A DNA stretch of 64,000 bases. Origin: CPC320 sp002684375. GTDB taxonomy: Bacteria; Pseudomonadota; Alphaproteobacteria; Rhodobacterales; Rhodobacteraceae. Below are positions 8,975 to 17,816 of this stretch, one piece after another. The stretch lies in contig CBFIHZ010000007.1 of assembly GCA_965662545.1 (NCBI GenBank), positions 1-64,000 on the forward strand, in the 5' to 3' direction. The position numbers and the translations under genes were made by a program. Under the pieces are notes generated by a model. The model saw nothing but the letters and a program-made list of their open reading frames with translations. It was not told the DNA's origin and made no database searches. Each line of letters begins with the position of its first letter. Within the stretch, counting starts at the first letter, position 1.

Positions 8975-9904
8975 TCAGGACATGGCGCTATCAATCAACA
9001 CTTGCACATGCGCGGCACAGGCCTCGGCCAAAGCATCCAGATCATATCCACCCTCTAATGTAGACACCACCCGACCATTGCACAACCCATCCGCCAGCGC
9101 GCACAACCGCATCGTCAACCATCGAAAATCATCTGTTGACCAATTAAGACCCGCCAACGGATCAGCACGGTGGGCGTCGAATCCAGCTGAGATAATAATC
9201 AACTCAGGCCGAAACGCTTCCAACCGGGGAAACGCCTGCGCCTCATAGGCCCGCCGCATCGCCACGCCACCACTGCCCGGCGCAAGAGGCATGTTTACAA
9301 CCGTGTCAAACACACCGGTTTCATCAATACCACCACTGCCCGGCCAGAGCGGCATCTGCTGCGAGGCTATCAACAGCGCCCTGCCTTCATCATAGAGCAA
9401 TTCCTGAGTGCCGTTGCCATGATGCACATCGAAATCAACAACTGCCACACGGTCTAGGCCGTGATGATCCAACGCATGTTTGGCCGCCAATGCGGCATTG
9501 CCCAGCAAGCAAAACCCCATCGGTGTCTCGGATTCTGCATGATGGCCCGGCGGCCGGATGGCACAAAACGCATTCCGCACCACACCCGATACAACCATAT
9601 CAACCGCTTTGACCGCCGCCCCTGCTCCACGGTACGCAGCATCCAAAGATCCCGGTGACAAAAAAGTGTCCCCATCCAACCCTGCGTACCCCGCCGCAGG
9701 CAACGTTGCACGCAAGCTGTCCAGATGGCTTTGAGGATGGATACGCAACAGATCATCCTCGGCCGCCAATGGCGCGGCGGTCCGCACCAAATCCATCGGC
9801 TCCAGCGCGGCTAGAACGCGCTCTAACCGCGCCACCTGTTCGGGGTGGCCCGGCGGTGTGACGTGTTTCAAACACGCGGGGTGGGTGAGCAAGGCAGTTG
9901 TCAT
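8975..9904 (-). CDS. Histone deacetylase family (AcuC/acetylpolyamine amidohydrolase-like) protein
   Basis: A 309-residue zinc-dependent deacetylase of the arginase/deacetylase superfamily. Visible active-site elements are RPPGHHAE (His121-His122), DFDVHHGNGT (Asp159 and His161 as zinc ligands) and SAGFDAHRADP (Asp248 as the third zinc ligand), so it should be catalytically competent. Bacterial members deacetylate acetylpolyamines, acetoin-pathway proteins or other N-acetyl substrates; which applies here is unknown. The start at 9904 (MTTALLTHP) is preferred over 9940 because the family sequence begins there. It sits just upstream of xseB-ispA-dxs in the same direction, an arrangement seen in related alphaproteobacteria. 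Confidence 0.9.
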   Translation of the reverse strand: MTTALLTHPACLKHVTPPGHPEQVARLERVLAALEPMDLVRTAAPLAAEDDLLRIHPQSHLDSLRATLPAAGYAGLDGDTFLSPGSLDAAYRGAGAAVKAVDMVVSGVVRNAFCAIRPPGHHAESETPMGFCLLGNAALAAKHALDHHGLDRVAVVDFDVHHGNGTQELLYDEGRALLIASQQMPLWPGSGGIDETGVFDTVVNMPLAPGSGGVAMRRAYEAQAFPRLEAFRPELIIISAGFDAHRADPLAGLNWSTDDFRWLTMRLCALADGLCNGRVVSTLEGGYDLDALAEACAAHVQVLIDSAMS

Positions 9905-9944
9905 ATCATGTCCCAAATCTTCAAAAAGGCTGCGGATCACATCC

Positions 9945-10646
9945 CTAATCTGTGGTTAGCATATAGCCGGCACCGCGCACGGTCTGCAGATAACGCGGCT
10001 CTTTCGGATCACTTTCGATCTTGCGGCGCAGACGGGTCACCTGAACATCAACCGCACGTTCTTGGGCGCGTTCATCATCGCGGCCAAGATCTTCGACCAG
10101 CTGCAGACGGCTTACCGCCTCTCCCGGCGTGCTGGCAAACAGCTGCATCAGCTGTGCCTCGGTCGCGGTCAGACGTACAAGCGTATCGCCACGCCACAAC
10201 TCGCCGCGATCAACATCATAGCGCACCGCACCCAAGTATAGAATTTTGGGAGCCACTTCAGATAAAGTTGGTTCAGGCATGCGGCGCAGGATCGCATTGA
10301 TGCGCAGCAACAGCTCTTTGGGCTCGAACGGTTTGCTCAGATAATCATCTGCGCCCGCCTCGAGACCAGTAATTCTCTCGTCTGCCTCGCCCTTGGCCGT
10401 GAGTAACAAAATCGGAACCTGCGACGTTTCCCGCAAAGACCGCGTCAGTGACACCCCGTCTTCACCGGGCATCATCACATCAAGCACGAGCATGTCAAAT
10501 GCCAGTCCCTCAAGAAGACGGCGGGCGTGGCTGGCATCTCGCGCTGTGGACACCATAAAATCCTGCCGGATCAAAAAAGTCTGCAACAAGGTTCGGATAC
10601 GCTCGTCATCATCAACAATCAAAAGATGAGCTGCAAATTTGGTCAT
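9945..10646 (-). CDS. petR: OmpR-family response regulator, PetR-like
   Basis: A 233-residue two-domain response regulator. The N-terminal receiver domain has the acidic pair in LIVDDDERIR, the phospho-acceptor Asp in MLVLDVMMPGEDG, and KPFEPKEL with the conserved Lys. The C-terminal winged helix ends with the usual RAVDVQVTRLRRKIE and RGAGYML. It overlaps the upstream MarR-type gene by four bases (ATGA). The MarR-OmpR pair matches petP-petR described in Rhodobacter capsulatus, where it affects expression of the cytochrome bc1 genes. No histidine kinase gene is adjacent, as in that locus. The name rests on this pairing and is an inference. Confidence 0.85.
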   Translation of the reverse strand: MTKFAAHLLIVDDDERIRTLLQTFLIRQDFMVSTARDASHARRLLEGLAFDMLVLDVMMPGEDGVSLTRSLRETSQVPILLLTAKGEADERITGLEAGADDYLSKPFEPKELLLRINAILRRMPEPTLSEVAPKILYLGAVRYDVDRGELWRGDTLVRLTATEAQLMQLFASTPGEAVSRLQLVEDLGRDDERAQERAVDVQVTRLRRKIESDPKEPRYLQTVRGAGYMLTTD

Positions 10647-11155
10647 GTTGGATAATCCCGCAAGCCTTTATAATGTCGAAGCAGCGTATCATCCATCATC
10701 GCCTCAAGCACCGTCCTGAAACCGGCCACCGCTTCGGGGCCAGCTTGCCGAAACGCCGCGCGCATGCGCGCGCGCTGAGCCCCGGATAATCTGTGTTCTA
10801 GCTGCGCACCTTCGTCTGTTAAAAACAAATGCCGTTCCCGCCGGTCTTTCTGGCCTATGCGGGCCTCAACCAACCCGTCGTGGACCAAGGTCCGCAAGAC
10901 CCGGTTCAACGATTGTTTGGTGACCCCCAGAATACTCAGCAAATTATTGACCGTCGTGCCCGGTGCGCAATTGATAAAATGGATCGCACGGTGATGCGCA
11001 CGACCATAGCTCAACCCGCTCAGAATGCGATCAGGGTCATCGGTAAAGCCGCGATAAGCAAAAAACATCGCTTCAATGCCCTGCCGCAATTGTTCGTCGG
11101 TCAGATATAACAGGGCCTCGCTGGATTGCCGTGACATCGACAGACTTTCCGCCAT
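10643..11155 (-). CDS. petP: MarR-family transcriptional regulator, PetP-like
   Basis: A 170-residue winged-helix regulator. The DNA-binding core is visible in NNLLSILGVTKQSLNRVLRT, and the wing in DRRERHLFLTDEG, followed by dimerisation helices. Good GGAG ribosome-binding sequence precedes the ATG. It overlaps petR by four bases, so the two are translationally coupled. It is divergent from ilvE, and the 160-base gap between them contains a perfect inverted repeat (11200-11220) that could be an operator. The PetP assignment comes from pairing with an OmpR-type regulator, not from any distinctive residue. Confidence 0.82.
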   Translation of the reverse strand: MAESLSMSRQSSEALLYLTDEQLRQGIEAMFFAYRGFTDDPDRILSGLSYGRAHHRAIHFINCAPGTTVNNLLSILGVTKQSLNRVLRTLVHDGLVEARIGQKDRRERHLFLTDEGAQLEHRLSGAQRARMRAAFRQAGPEAVAGFRTVLEAMMDDTLLRHYKGLRDYPT

Positions 11156-11199
11156 CTCTCTTCTCCAACTGCTTTAACTTTGAAACCAAGGTTATGTCA

Positions 11200-11220
11200 G
11201 TCTTGTTGACTTTCCAAGAC
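11200..11220. promoter_or_regulatory. Perfect 6-9-6 inverted repeat overlapping a -35-like TTGACT
   Basis: GTCTTG (11200-11205) and CAAGAC (11215-11220) are exact inverted copies with a nine-base spacer, in the gap between divergent petP and ilvE. TTGACT at 11206-11211 lies inside it and would be a -35 element for ilvE, with TAGCGA 17 bases downstream as a weak -10. A regulator bound here could control either direction; PetP is the obvious candidate but this is inference. Confidence 0.4.
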
Positions 11221-11317
11221 CGAACTGCTAGCGAATCTACGCTAAATAGACAGAAAATGTCAGGTTATGGCATGTCTAACGCAACTAATGCAAAGAATGC
11301 GAAAAAGGAATTACGGA

Positions 11318-12184
11318 ATGGCTGGCTATGACAATCGCGATGGCAAAATCTGGATGGACGGGTCGCTGGTCGATTGGCGCGAGGCCAATGTCCATATTCT
11401 GACCCATGCGATGCATTATGCCAGCTCGGTATTTGAAGGGGAGCGCGCCTATAACGGCAAGATTTTCAAAAGCCGCGCGCATTCTGAGCGATTGATCCAA
11501 TCCGGCAAACTGATCGATTTCGACATCCCCTATAGCGTCGATGAAATAGAAGCCGCCAAGCAGAGCGCGCTGGATGCCAACGGGTTGACCGACGCCTATG
11601 TCAGAGCGGTCGCATGGCGTGGTGCCGGTGAAGATATGGGGGTCGCCAGCGCCCGTAACCCGGTGCATATGGCGGTCGCTGTCTGGTCATGGGGCAATTA
11701 TTATGGCGATGCAAAAATGAAGGGCGCCAAGCTCGATATCGCGAAATGGCGCCGCCCCGATCCGGCAACCGCCCCTTCACAAGCCAAGGCCGCAGGACTT
11801 TATATGATCGCCACCATGTCAAAACATGCCGCCGAGGCCAAAGGCTGTTCGGATGCAATGATGTACGATTATCGCGGCTATATAGCCGAGGCCACAGGGG
11901 CCAATATCTTTTTCGTCAGGGATGGCGAAGTGCACACCCCAATGCCGGATTCGTTTCTCAATGGATTGACCCGTCAAACGGTGATCGAAATGCTCAAACA
12001 GCGCGGTATCACGGTGAACGAGCGTCATATCATGCCCGAAGAATTAGAGGGTTTTGAGCAGTGTTGGTTGACCGGAACTGCCGCAGAAGTTACGCCGGTA
12101 GGACAAATCGGGGAGTATAACTTTGAGGTCGGCGCGCTGACACGCGACATCTCGGAAAGCTATGAGAGGCTGGTACGCCAATAA
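11318..12184 (+). CDS. ilvE: Branched-chain amino acid aminotransferase
   Basis: A 288-residue fold-type IV PLP aminotransferase that interconverts leucine, isoleucine and valine with their 2-oxo acids. Characteristic features are GKIWMDGSLVDWREANVHIL, HAMHYASSVFEGERAY, and KAAGLYMIATMSKHAAEAKG with the likely PLP lysine region; EATGANIFFVRDGEVHTP and LTGTAAEVTPV complete the family pattern. The start at 11318 is supported by AAGGA upstream and by the family N-terminus; an in-frame ATG at 11267 has no such support. It is monocistronic as far as visible and divergent from petPR. Confidence 0.93.
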   Translation: MAGYDNRDGKIWMDGSLVDWREANVHILTHAMHYASSVFEGERAYNGKIFKSRAHSERLIQSGKLIDFDIPYSVDEIEAAKQSALDANGLTDAYVRAVAWRGAGEDMGVASARNPVHMAVAVWSWGNYYGDAKMKGAKLDIAKWRRPDPATAPSQAKAAGLYMIATMSKHAAEAKGCSDAMMYDYRGYIAEATGANIFFVRDGEVHTPMPDSFLNGLTRQTVIEMLKQRGITVNERHIMPEELEGFEQCWLTGTAAEVTPVGQIGEYNFEVGALTRDISESYERLVRQ

Positions 12185-12771
12185 GCCGGCCGGCCTGAAC
12201 CAAAGCGGCAAGACGATTGCTGAGGTCTGATATTTTTTCCAAATGGGCAGAATTTTGACTGACTTAGCGACACCATAAGGTCTTGGCTTTTTCGGCGCAG
12301 GTCAATATTTCCAGCGGGTTTCAGCACTGCTGGTGATCCTCATGTGTATGTGACAACAAAACCAATAATTTTGGGGGTCTGGCTCGTCCTGGACATACCA
12401 TATACACCGAACCCTCGTGGCCAAGCGCGCTGACGGTTTGTTAGCAGCGCATGTGAGGCCTTCGCAAAATTGTTTTTCACTGGCTCCAAAGCCCAAACGG
12501 ATTATTAACCTTGGACTGGCTTGTAAGCGACAATCAGAATGATTTGGCCGTATTATATTCACTTGTTTGCGGCATGAACTGAGTTAGTGTGACCATATGG
12601 GACGCAAGAGCCTTCTCTCGACTCAATCGTTTTCCCGCAACGCAACTCTGCGTCTTTTAGCGGTAAGATCGAGACGTCCCGGTCGAATTCCATTTGCCAG
12701 AATGCGGGCGGGGCCGGTTCACAGCTAACCTGAGCTCTTTCAAAATTCATTCGATTCAAACGGAGGAAATC
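12185..12771. other. Long gap with no recognised gene
   Basis: About 590 bases between ilvE and the SnoaL-like gene. Short minus-strand frames (12302-12562, 12559-12783) have unremarkable products. A GCCGGCCGGC palindrome lies just after the ilvE stop but has no T-run after it. The promoter of the downstream gene must lie here; I could not place it. Confidence 0.45.
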
Positions 12772-13752
12772 ATGCCGATACATGATCGTTCACTCTATTT
12801 AAAATATTCAGAAGTCTTTAACCATCCGGGAGACTTCTCTTCCAATGTCGCGACTTTCTTTGCTCAGAATGCAGAGATTAATGTTGTCCATCCGTTCAAT
12901 CAGCTGAAAGGTGCAGATGCCTACCTCAGTGAATTTCTCTTGCCGCTCCAAGATTCATTTAAAGGGCTCTATCGGCGCGACGATATCCTCATGGTTGGGA
13001 AGTCCGAGGGCCAAAGTTGGATCAGCGCAACAGGCTACTATGTCGGGCAATTTGCAAAGGATTGGATTGGTCTGAGCGCGACAAAAACACTGTGTTACTT
13101 ACGCTATGGTGAATTCCACCGCATACAGAATGGTCAAGCCGTCGAAAGCTATATCTTTCTCGACATCCCAGAACTAATGATTGCCTGTAATCAATGGCCT
13201 TTGAATATGGGTCCTGGCTATTCGCGTGGCTACACCGGGCTAATCCAGGGGCCTGCATCGCGGGATGGTGTCCTCATCGCGGCCCCTGACCCTGCCGAGG
13301 GACAGCTTAGCTTTCAGATTGTCACGGACATGCTTGCCAGATTGGCGACAAAAGATGAGGCGTGGCGACCCTATTGGCATAAAAACATGATGTGGTATGG
13401 CCCAGGAGCGTTTGGTTCCTTTGTTGGTGTGGATGAGTTCGCTTCCTTTCAGGTTCCGTTTGAATCCCAGTTCGAAGGATGGTCAGGCGGGTCAAAAAAC
13501 AACGGATTCACAAAACATTTCACAAGATTTGGTGAGGGCAATTACACCTGCTCGGGAGGCTGGCCATCTTTGACGGGTATCAACGTCAAACCATTCCTGG
13601 GGCAAGGCCCAACCTACGAACGGGTTTTTATGCGCGTCTGTGATTGGTGGCGGCGTGAAAATGAGCTTCTGGTGGAAAACTGGGTATTCGTGGATGTTCC
13701 ACATGTTTTATTGCAGTTGGGGTATGACCCACTGCCGACTTGGCAGAAGTAG
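12772..13752 (+). CDS. SnoaL-like (NTF2-fold) protein, probably two domains
   Basis: A 326-residue protein with the character of SnoaL-like polyketide cyclase/ester cyclase proteins. It appears to hold two NTF2-like halves. The first covers about residues 1-150 (FAQNAEINVVHPFNQLKGADAY, ATGYYVGQFAKDWIG) and the second about 190-326 (WRPYWHKNMMWYGPGAFGS, GVDEFASFQVPF, MRVCDWWRRENELL, ENWVFVDVPHVLLQLG). An excellent GGAGG ribosome-binding site precedes the ATG. Single-domain SnoaL proteins are usually about 130-150 residues, so this length implies duplication. No biosynthetic cluster surrounds it; its substrate is unknown and a role in catabolism is as plausible as biosynthesis. Confidence 0.72.
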   Translation: MPIHDRSLYLKYSEVFNHPGDFSSNVATFFAQNAEINVVHPFNQLKGADAYLSEFLLPLQDSFKGLYRRDDILMVGKSEGQSWISATGYYVGQFAKDWIGLSATKTLCYLRYGEFHRIQNGQAVESYIFLDIPELMIACNQWPLNMGPGYSRGYTGLIQGPASRDGVLIAAPDPAEGQLSFQIVTDMLARLATKDEAWRPYWHKNMMWYGPGAFGSFVGVDEFASFQVPFESQFEGWSGGSKNNGFTKHFTRFGEGNYTCSGGWPSLTGINVKPFLGQGPTYERVFMRVCDWWRRENELLVENWVFVDVPHVLLQLGYDPLPTWQK

Positions 13753-13916
13753 TGCGGCCTCAACTGCCAGCATTCACAATGCGCGGTGCGTGTTGCGCTC
13801 AACGCTGACCCTTACCGCGGCCTGCATAATCGGTGATTGCGCAGACAACGAGGCGTTGACACCTTTTAGCAATCCGTTACGATTTTTGACTATATTTAAC
13901 AAAAAGTCTAATAACC

Positions 13917-14417
13917 TTGGCATTCACCTTCAGAAAACTGACTTCCGACCATGCCATTGAATGGCAAACCCTCAAACTAGAGGGCGTAGAAGACTTCCCT
14001 CTTGGGTTTCTAATCACCCCAGAGGAAGCCTTGAAAACCACCAAAGACCGCGCAAGGACCCATTTAAATTTTGGGACGACACGCGGCGTTTTTTATCACA
14101 ACACGTTGGTGGGGTTCTGTGGATACCGTCCGGAACTCTTTGAACGAACACGCCATCGCGCACAGATCGGTCCATTTTTTGTCCGACCAAAATACCAAGG
14201 GACAGGCGCCGCCCAGTGTCTTATGTCAGGCGTTATTCAAGAAGCGCGCGCCGCCAAAATCGCGCAACTTGAGCTCTTTGTTGATACAGAAAATTATCGT
14301 GCCATCCGATTTTATGAAAAATACGGATTTGAATGGGTTGCGACACATCCAGATGGCGTTCGGATGGGCGCTCAATCGCGCGATGACCATTTTTACTGCC
14401 TTAGATTGGGCCCATAG
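13917..14417 (+). CDS. GNAT family N-acetyltransferase, TTG start
   Basis: A 166-residue acetyl-CoA-dependent N-acetyltransferase. The acetyl-CoA binding motif A is visible as IGPFFVRPKYQGTGAAQCLM, and motif B near LELFVDTENYRAIRFYEKYGF, both typical of GNAT proteins. The start must be the TTG at 13917, since an in-frame stop lies 27 bases upstream and no ATG or GTG falls between; the ribosome-binding site is weak, which predicts low expression. The acceptor substrate is unknown. It converges with cobO. Confidence 0.82.
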   Translation: MAFTFRKLTSDHAIEWQTLKLEGVEDFPLGFLITPEEALKTTKDRARTHLNFGTTRGVFYHNTLVGFCGYRPELFERTRHRAQIGPFFVRPKYQGTGAAQCLMSGVIQEARAAKIAQLELFVDTENYRAIRFYEKYGFEWVATHPDGVRMGAQSRDDHFYCLRLGP

Positions 14418-14520
14418 CCGCACAGCTGTTCTCAGTCCGGATACAACAGCCCTCTAACGCTGGTCTCAACAGCCCTCGCATGGCTGATCTGAAATCTTGG
14501 ATAACTCGTCAAAATATAAC

Positions 14521-15123
14521 CTAAAAATCAAGGCCCTTCTGGGCTTTGATCCCGGCCTGAAACGGGTGTTTCACCTCAGTCATCTCGGTCACCAGATCGG
14601 CATAATCACACAGCGCAGGTTTGGCATCCCTACCTGTCAGAATAACGCTGGTTCGAGCCGCCCGCCCCTCAAGACCTTCCAGCACCTGATCCACGCTCAA
14701 ATACTCATAGCGCATGGCAATGTTGATTTCATCTAGCACCACAAGATCAAACTCACCGCCCGACATCATCTCACAGGCTTTTGCAAACGCGGCCTGTGCG
14801 GCCTCGGTATCGCGGTTGCGATCCTGCGTATCCCAAGTAAAGCCATCGCCCATGGTATGCCAACTGACCTGATCCTCGATCGTTTTAAAAAACCGCCGCT
14901 CACCGGTCACCCACTTGCCTTTGATGAACTGGACCACTGCAACTTTTTGGCCCCAGCCCAAGGCGCGGATAATCACTCCGAAGGCCGAACTGGACTTGCC
15001 TTTGCCCTTGCCGGTATGGACCAAGACCAGCCCACGATCGGGATCTTGCGCTTGCGATGTCTTGCGGCGGTGCTCTTTCTGAACCTCTTGCATTTTCGCT
15101 TTGTAATCTGTGTCATCCATCAT
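14521..15123 (-). CDS. cobO: Cob(I)yrinic acid a,c-diamide adenosyltransferase
   Basis: A 200-residue CobA/CobO/BtuR-type corrinoid adenosyltransferase that transfers the adenosyl group of ATP to cobalt in cobalamin synthesis or salvage. It has an unusual P-loop, VHTGKGKGKSSSAFG, at about residues 32-46, the motif VVQFIKGKW, and LDEINIAMRYEYLSV, all diagnostic of the family. AAAGGA precedes the ATG pair at the start. No other cobalamin genes lie in the window and no B12 riboswitch is evident upstream. The terminator hairpin of the gene lies within its last codons. Confidence 0.95.
   Translation of the reverse strand: MMDDTDYKAKMQEVQKEHRRKTSQAQDPDRGLVLVHTGKGKGKSSSAFGVIIRALGWGQKVAVVQFIKGKWVTGERRFFKTIEDQVSWHTMGDGFTWDTQDRNRDTEAAQAAFAKACEMMSGGEFDLVVLDEINIAMRYEYLSVDQVLEGLEGRAARTSVILTGRDAKPALCDYADLVTEMTEVKHPFQAGIKAQKGLDF
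14523..14547 (-). terminator. Intrinsic terminator overlapping the cobO stop codon
   Basis: Read on the minus strand, AAAGCCC-AGAA-GGGCCTT (seven pairs, one G-U) is followed by GATTTTTA. The stem lies in the final cobO codons and the T-run overlaps the stop codon. Confidence 0.65.
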
Positions 15124-15286
15124 CGGTCAATGTCCTTTTTAAAATGGCATACCCGGTCTAGCCGCGTCTGAATCCCATGCTGCTGGTGGTACAGTATATT
15201 AGGTCCATACTCTCACAATACAAAAAGCGCGGTCTTATGGCCTATACCCGGCACTGACCGGTCGCAAACGCCCGGACGGCACAGTT

Positions 15287-16498
15287 TCAGCCCGGGCTGA
15301 GCCCCCGCAACCGTTCTGACCGCCGGCGCAGCAATTCAAGCGTCATCAGCAGCGCGATCGAGATACAGACCAGTATCGTCGCGACCGCCAGAATAGTCGG
15401 GCTGATCTGTTCGCGCAGCCCGGTGAACATCTGCCAGGGCAGCGTCTTTTGCCCGGCTGAACCAACAAACATAATCACCACAACCTCGTCAAACGAGGTG
15501 ATAAAAGCAAACAGGCCCCCAGAGATCACCCCCGGTAGGATCAACGGCATCTGGACACGGAAAAACGTGGTGACCGGATTTGCCCCCATATTGGCCGCAG
15601 CACGGGTCAGCGAGCTGTCGAAACCAACCAGCGTGGCAGTCACGGTAATGATGACAAATGGAATGCCCAAAACCGCATGCGCCAGCACGACCTTGATATA
15701 CCCGACCAGACTTTTATCCAATCCCAACTGGCCTTCCAGAAAATTACCCAGACCGGCATAGAAGAAAAACATGCCCGTCGCTGAAATGATCAGCGGCACA
15801 ATCATTGGCGAAATCAAGATCGCCATAATCGCCCGCTTAGCCGGCACATGGCTCTGGCTCAGCCCAATCGCAGCCAATGTGCCCAGCGATACGGACACCA
15901 AGGTCGCGATGGGGGCGATCATCAACGAGTTTTTAAAGGAGCGTTGCCATTCTGGGTTGGTGAAGAAATCTCTGTAATGCTTCAAAGAATACCCGGCAGG
16001 GTCAAAGCGCAGCATTTCAGGGGTGAAGGTAAAGAAATCTTCCGCGTTGAATGAAAGCGGCATGACCACAATAATCGGGATAATCAGAAAGGCGAAGATC
16101 AGCCCGCAGATAATTCTGAAGGCATAGTGCCAAAGTACTTGCCCAGGGGTCAGATAAGGGTGCAGACGCGCCCGGTAGCGCCCCTCGAACAGCCAGAAGG
16201 TGAACCAGCCAAAGAACCACCCCCACAACGCGCCAAATACCGCACCGACCAACCCAAGGAAATAGCCACCGGCGATCAAGCTGACAGCAATCAGCGCGTA
16301 ACGCGCAGTTTTTTCCTCAGACAATACCGTGGTCGCCACATAGCTCAGCCCAGCAGATATCACTGCGCCGACAATAAGCCCGAGCGGGGCACTTCCCATG
16401 GACATACCCATCAAGACACCAAGCAGGGCACCAACAAGTGCTGTGGCCGCTATCACAAAGGGGATAGGTTTGCGTGAAATCACAGTAAGTGCAGCCAT
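15287..16498 (-). CDS. Polyamine-type ABC transporter permease (PotC/YdcV-like) with extra N-terminal membrane region
   Basis: A 403-residue inner-membrane permease, last gene of a four-gene transport operon. The C-terminal 270 residues are a standard PotC-type MetI-fold permease: a first helix near IICGLIFAFLIIPIIVVMPL, and the EAA-like cytoplasmic loop SSLTRAAANMGANPVTTFFR that contacts the ATPase. The first 120 or so residues are unusual, with about four additional hydrophobic segments (from about residues 12-107) before an Arg-rich linker. PotC proteins are normally about 260-280 residues. Start 16498 is chosen for the GGAGG upstream, overlapping the end of the previous permease gene. Confidence 0.88.
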   Translation of the reverse strand: MAALTVISRKPIPFVIAATALVGALLGVLMGMSMGSAPLGLIVGAVISAGLSYVATTVLSEEKTARYALIAVSLIAGGYFLGLVGAVFGALWGWFFGWFTFWLFEGRYRARLHPYLTPGQVLWHYAFRIICGLIFAFLIIPIIVVMPLSFNAEDFFTFTPEMLRFDPAGYSLKHYRDFFTNPEWQRSFKNSLMIAPIATLVSVSLGTLAAIGLSQSHVPAKRAIMAILISPMIVPLIISATGMFFFYAGLGNFLEGQLGLDKSLVGYIKVVLAHAVLGIPFVIITVTATLVGFDSSLTRAAANMGANPVTTFFRVQMPLILPGVISGGLFAFITSFDEVVVIMFVGSAGQKTLPWQMFTGLREQISPTILAVATILVCISIALLMTLELLRRRSERLRGLSPG

Positions 16499-16502
16499 GA
16501 CC

Positions 16503-17777
16503 TCACCCTCCAAGTTTGACGTTATCAATGCCGACCATCTTGTCATAGGCCCAATACAGGACCAGTACAGCAACCAGCAGAATTGTGCCCAAAGCAGCCG
16601 CCAGCCCCCAGTTCAAAGATCGCAGAATGTGATAGGCAATCCGGTTGGAAATAAACACGCCCTTCGTGCCCCCCACGATTTCAGGCGTGATGTAATATCC
16701 AATCGCCAGAATAAAAACCAGAATCGACCCGGCACCAATACCTGGAACCGATTGCGGGAAATAGACCCGCCAGAACGCCGTCCAATCGGTTGCGCCAAGG
16801 GATTTGGCAGCCCGCACATAACTGGGGGGAATGGTCTGCATCACCGAATACATCGGCAGGATCATAAACGGCAACAAAATATGTGTCATCGCCACGATGG
16901 TGCCGGTCTCGTTGTTGATCATCACCAAACGGGCGCTATCGGCCACAAGACCGAGTTGCACCAAAACGTCATTGATCACGCCCTGTTGTTGCAACATCAC
17001 TTTCCAAGCGGATGTGCGCACCAGCAAGGAGGTCCAGAACGGCAACAACACAAGGATCATCAGAAGGTTAGCATGACGCATCGGCAGATTGGCCAGCAGC
17101 CACGCCACCGGATAGCCAAGCAACAAACAAGAGCCCATGATGACGAGCGACATAAACAACGTGCGCCCAAAAAGCGTCAGCAAGATTTGTTTATCTTCGG
17201 GCTGAAACTGCGGTCCACCAACGGTTTTGCGCATGTCCACCGCGTTCAGGAAATAGCCGCTTGTGTAATTGGAACTGTGCACCTTAAGCGTCTGCCAAGT
17301 TTCAATTTTGGCCCAGCCCTTATGAACATCAATCAGCTTTTCCTTGAACGGGCCATCGGTTTCGATATCCCATTTTTTGGCCTTTCGCGCGGTTTTTTTA
17401 AACAGCGATGCAATACCGGACTGCTCATAGTTCAAACGCAGTCCAACTTTGGTGTGAATTTTTGCCTTTGCCGCAAGTTTGATGTCGGATGCGAAGGCGG
17501 CATAGACCGCCTCGTCCGGCAACGCGCCAGATTCCGCATCCCAGTTTTGCAAGGCACTGACGGTCTGCGGCAGCGTCGTTGCCACGATGTCGTTCTCAAC
17601 CGAACGGAACAACATTGAGACGATAGGCAGAATAAAAGCAATAAAAACAAAAATTAAAAGCGGCGCAATCAAAAGCAGCGCCCGGATTTTTTGTCGCCGC
17701 AACGCCCGTCCCAAACTCTTTTTAAGGGGGGACCCGTCTGCCGCAAGCATCGGTTCAGTGTCGGTCGAAGCGCTCAT
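16503..17777 (-). CDS. Polyamine-type ABC transporter permease (PotB-like) with large periplasmic insertion
   Basis: A 424-residue PotB-type permease. After the first membrane helix (LLLIAPLLIFVFIAFILPIV) comes a hydrophilic stretch of roughly 145 residues, presumably periplasmic, rich in Lys and Asp, before helix two. The remainder is a normal MetI-type domain with LPFWTSLLVRTSAWKVML and the EAA-like loop PSYVRAAKSLGATDWTAFWR. PotB proteins are normally about 280-310 residues, so the insertion accounts for the extra length. The start at 17777 is preferred over TTG at 17810. It overlaps or abuts the next permease gene and lies 80 bases after the binding-protein gene, across a terminator-like hairpin. 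Confidence 0.87.
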   Translation of the reverse strand: MSASTDTEPMLAADGSPLKKSLGRALRRQKIRALLLIAPLLIFVFIAFILPIVSMLFRSVENDIVATTLPQTVSALQNWDAESGALPDEAVYAAFASDIKLAAKAKIHTKVGLRLNYEQSGIASLFKKTARKAKKWDIETDGPFKEKLIDVHKGWAKIETWQTLKVHSSNYTSGYFLNAVDMRKTVGGPQFQPEDKQILLTLFGRTLFMSLVIMGSCLLLGYPVAWLLANLPMRHANLLMILVLLPFWTSLLVRTSAWKVMLQQQGVINDVLVQLGLVADSARLVMINNETGTIVAMTHILLPFMILPMYSVMQTIPPSYVRAAKSLGATDWTAFWRVYFPQSVPGIGAGSILVFILAIGYYITPEIVGGTKGVFISNRIAYHILRSLNWGLAAALGTILLVAVLVLYWAYDKMVGIDNVKLGG

Positions 17778-17816
17778 TTTATGCTCAATATCGCTGGGGT
17801 GTGAAATCAACCAAGG

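Noticed and set aside
15124..15286. Cobalamin riboswitch ahead of cobO
   Set aside because: I saw no B12-box-like sequence or suitable multi-stem arrangement in the upstream region.
16398..17618. A 406-codon plus-strand open frame
   Set aside because: It lies entirely opposite the two permease genes, and its His/Gln/Arg-rich product is typical of an antisense shadow.
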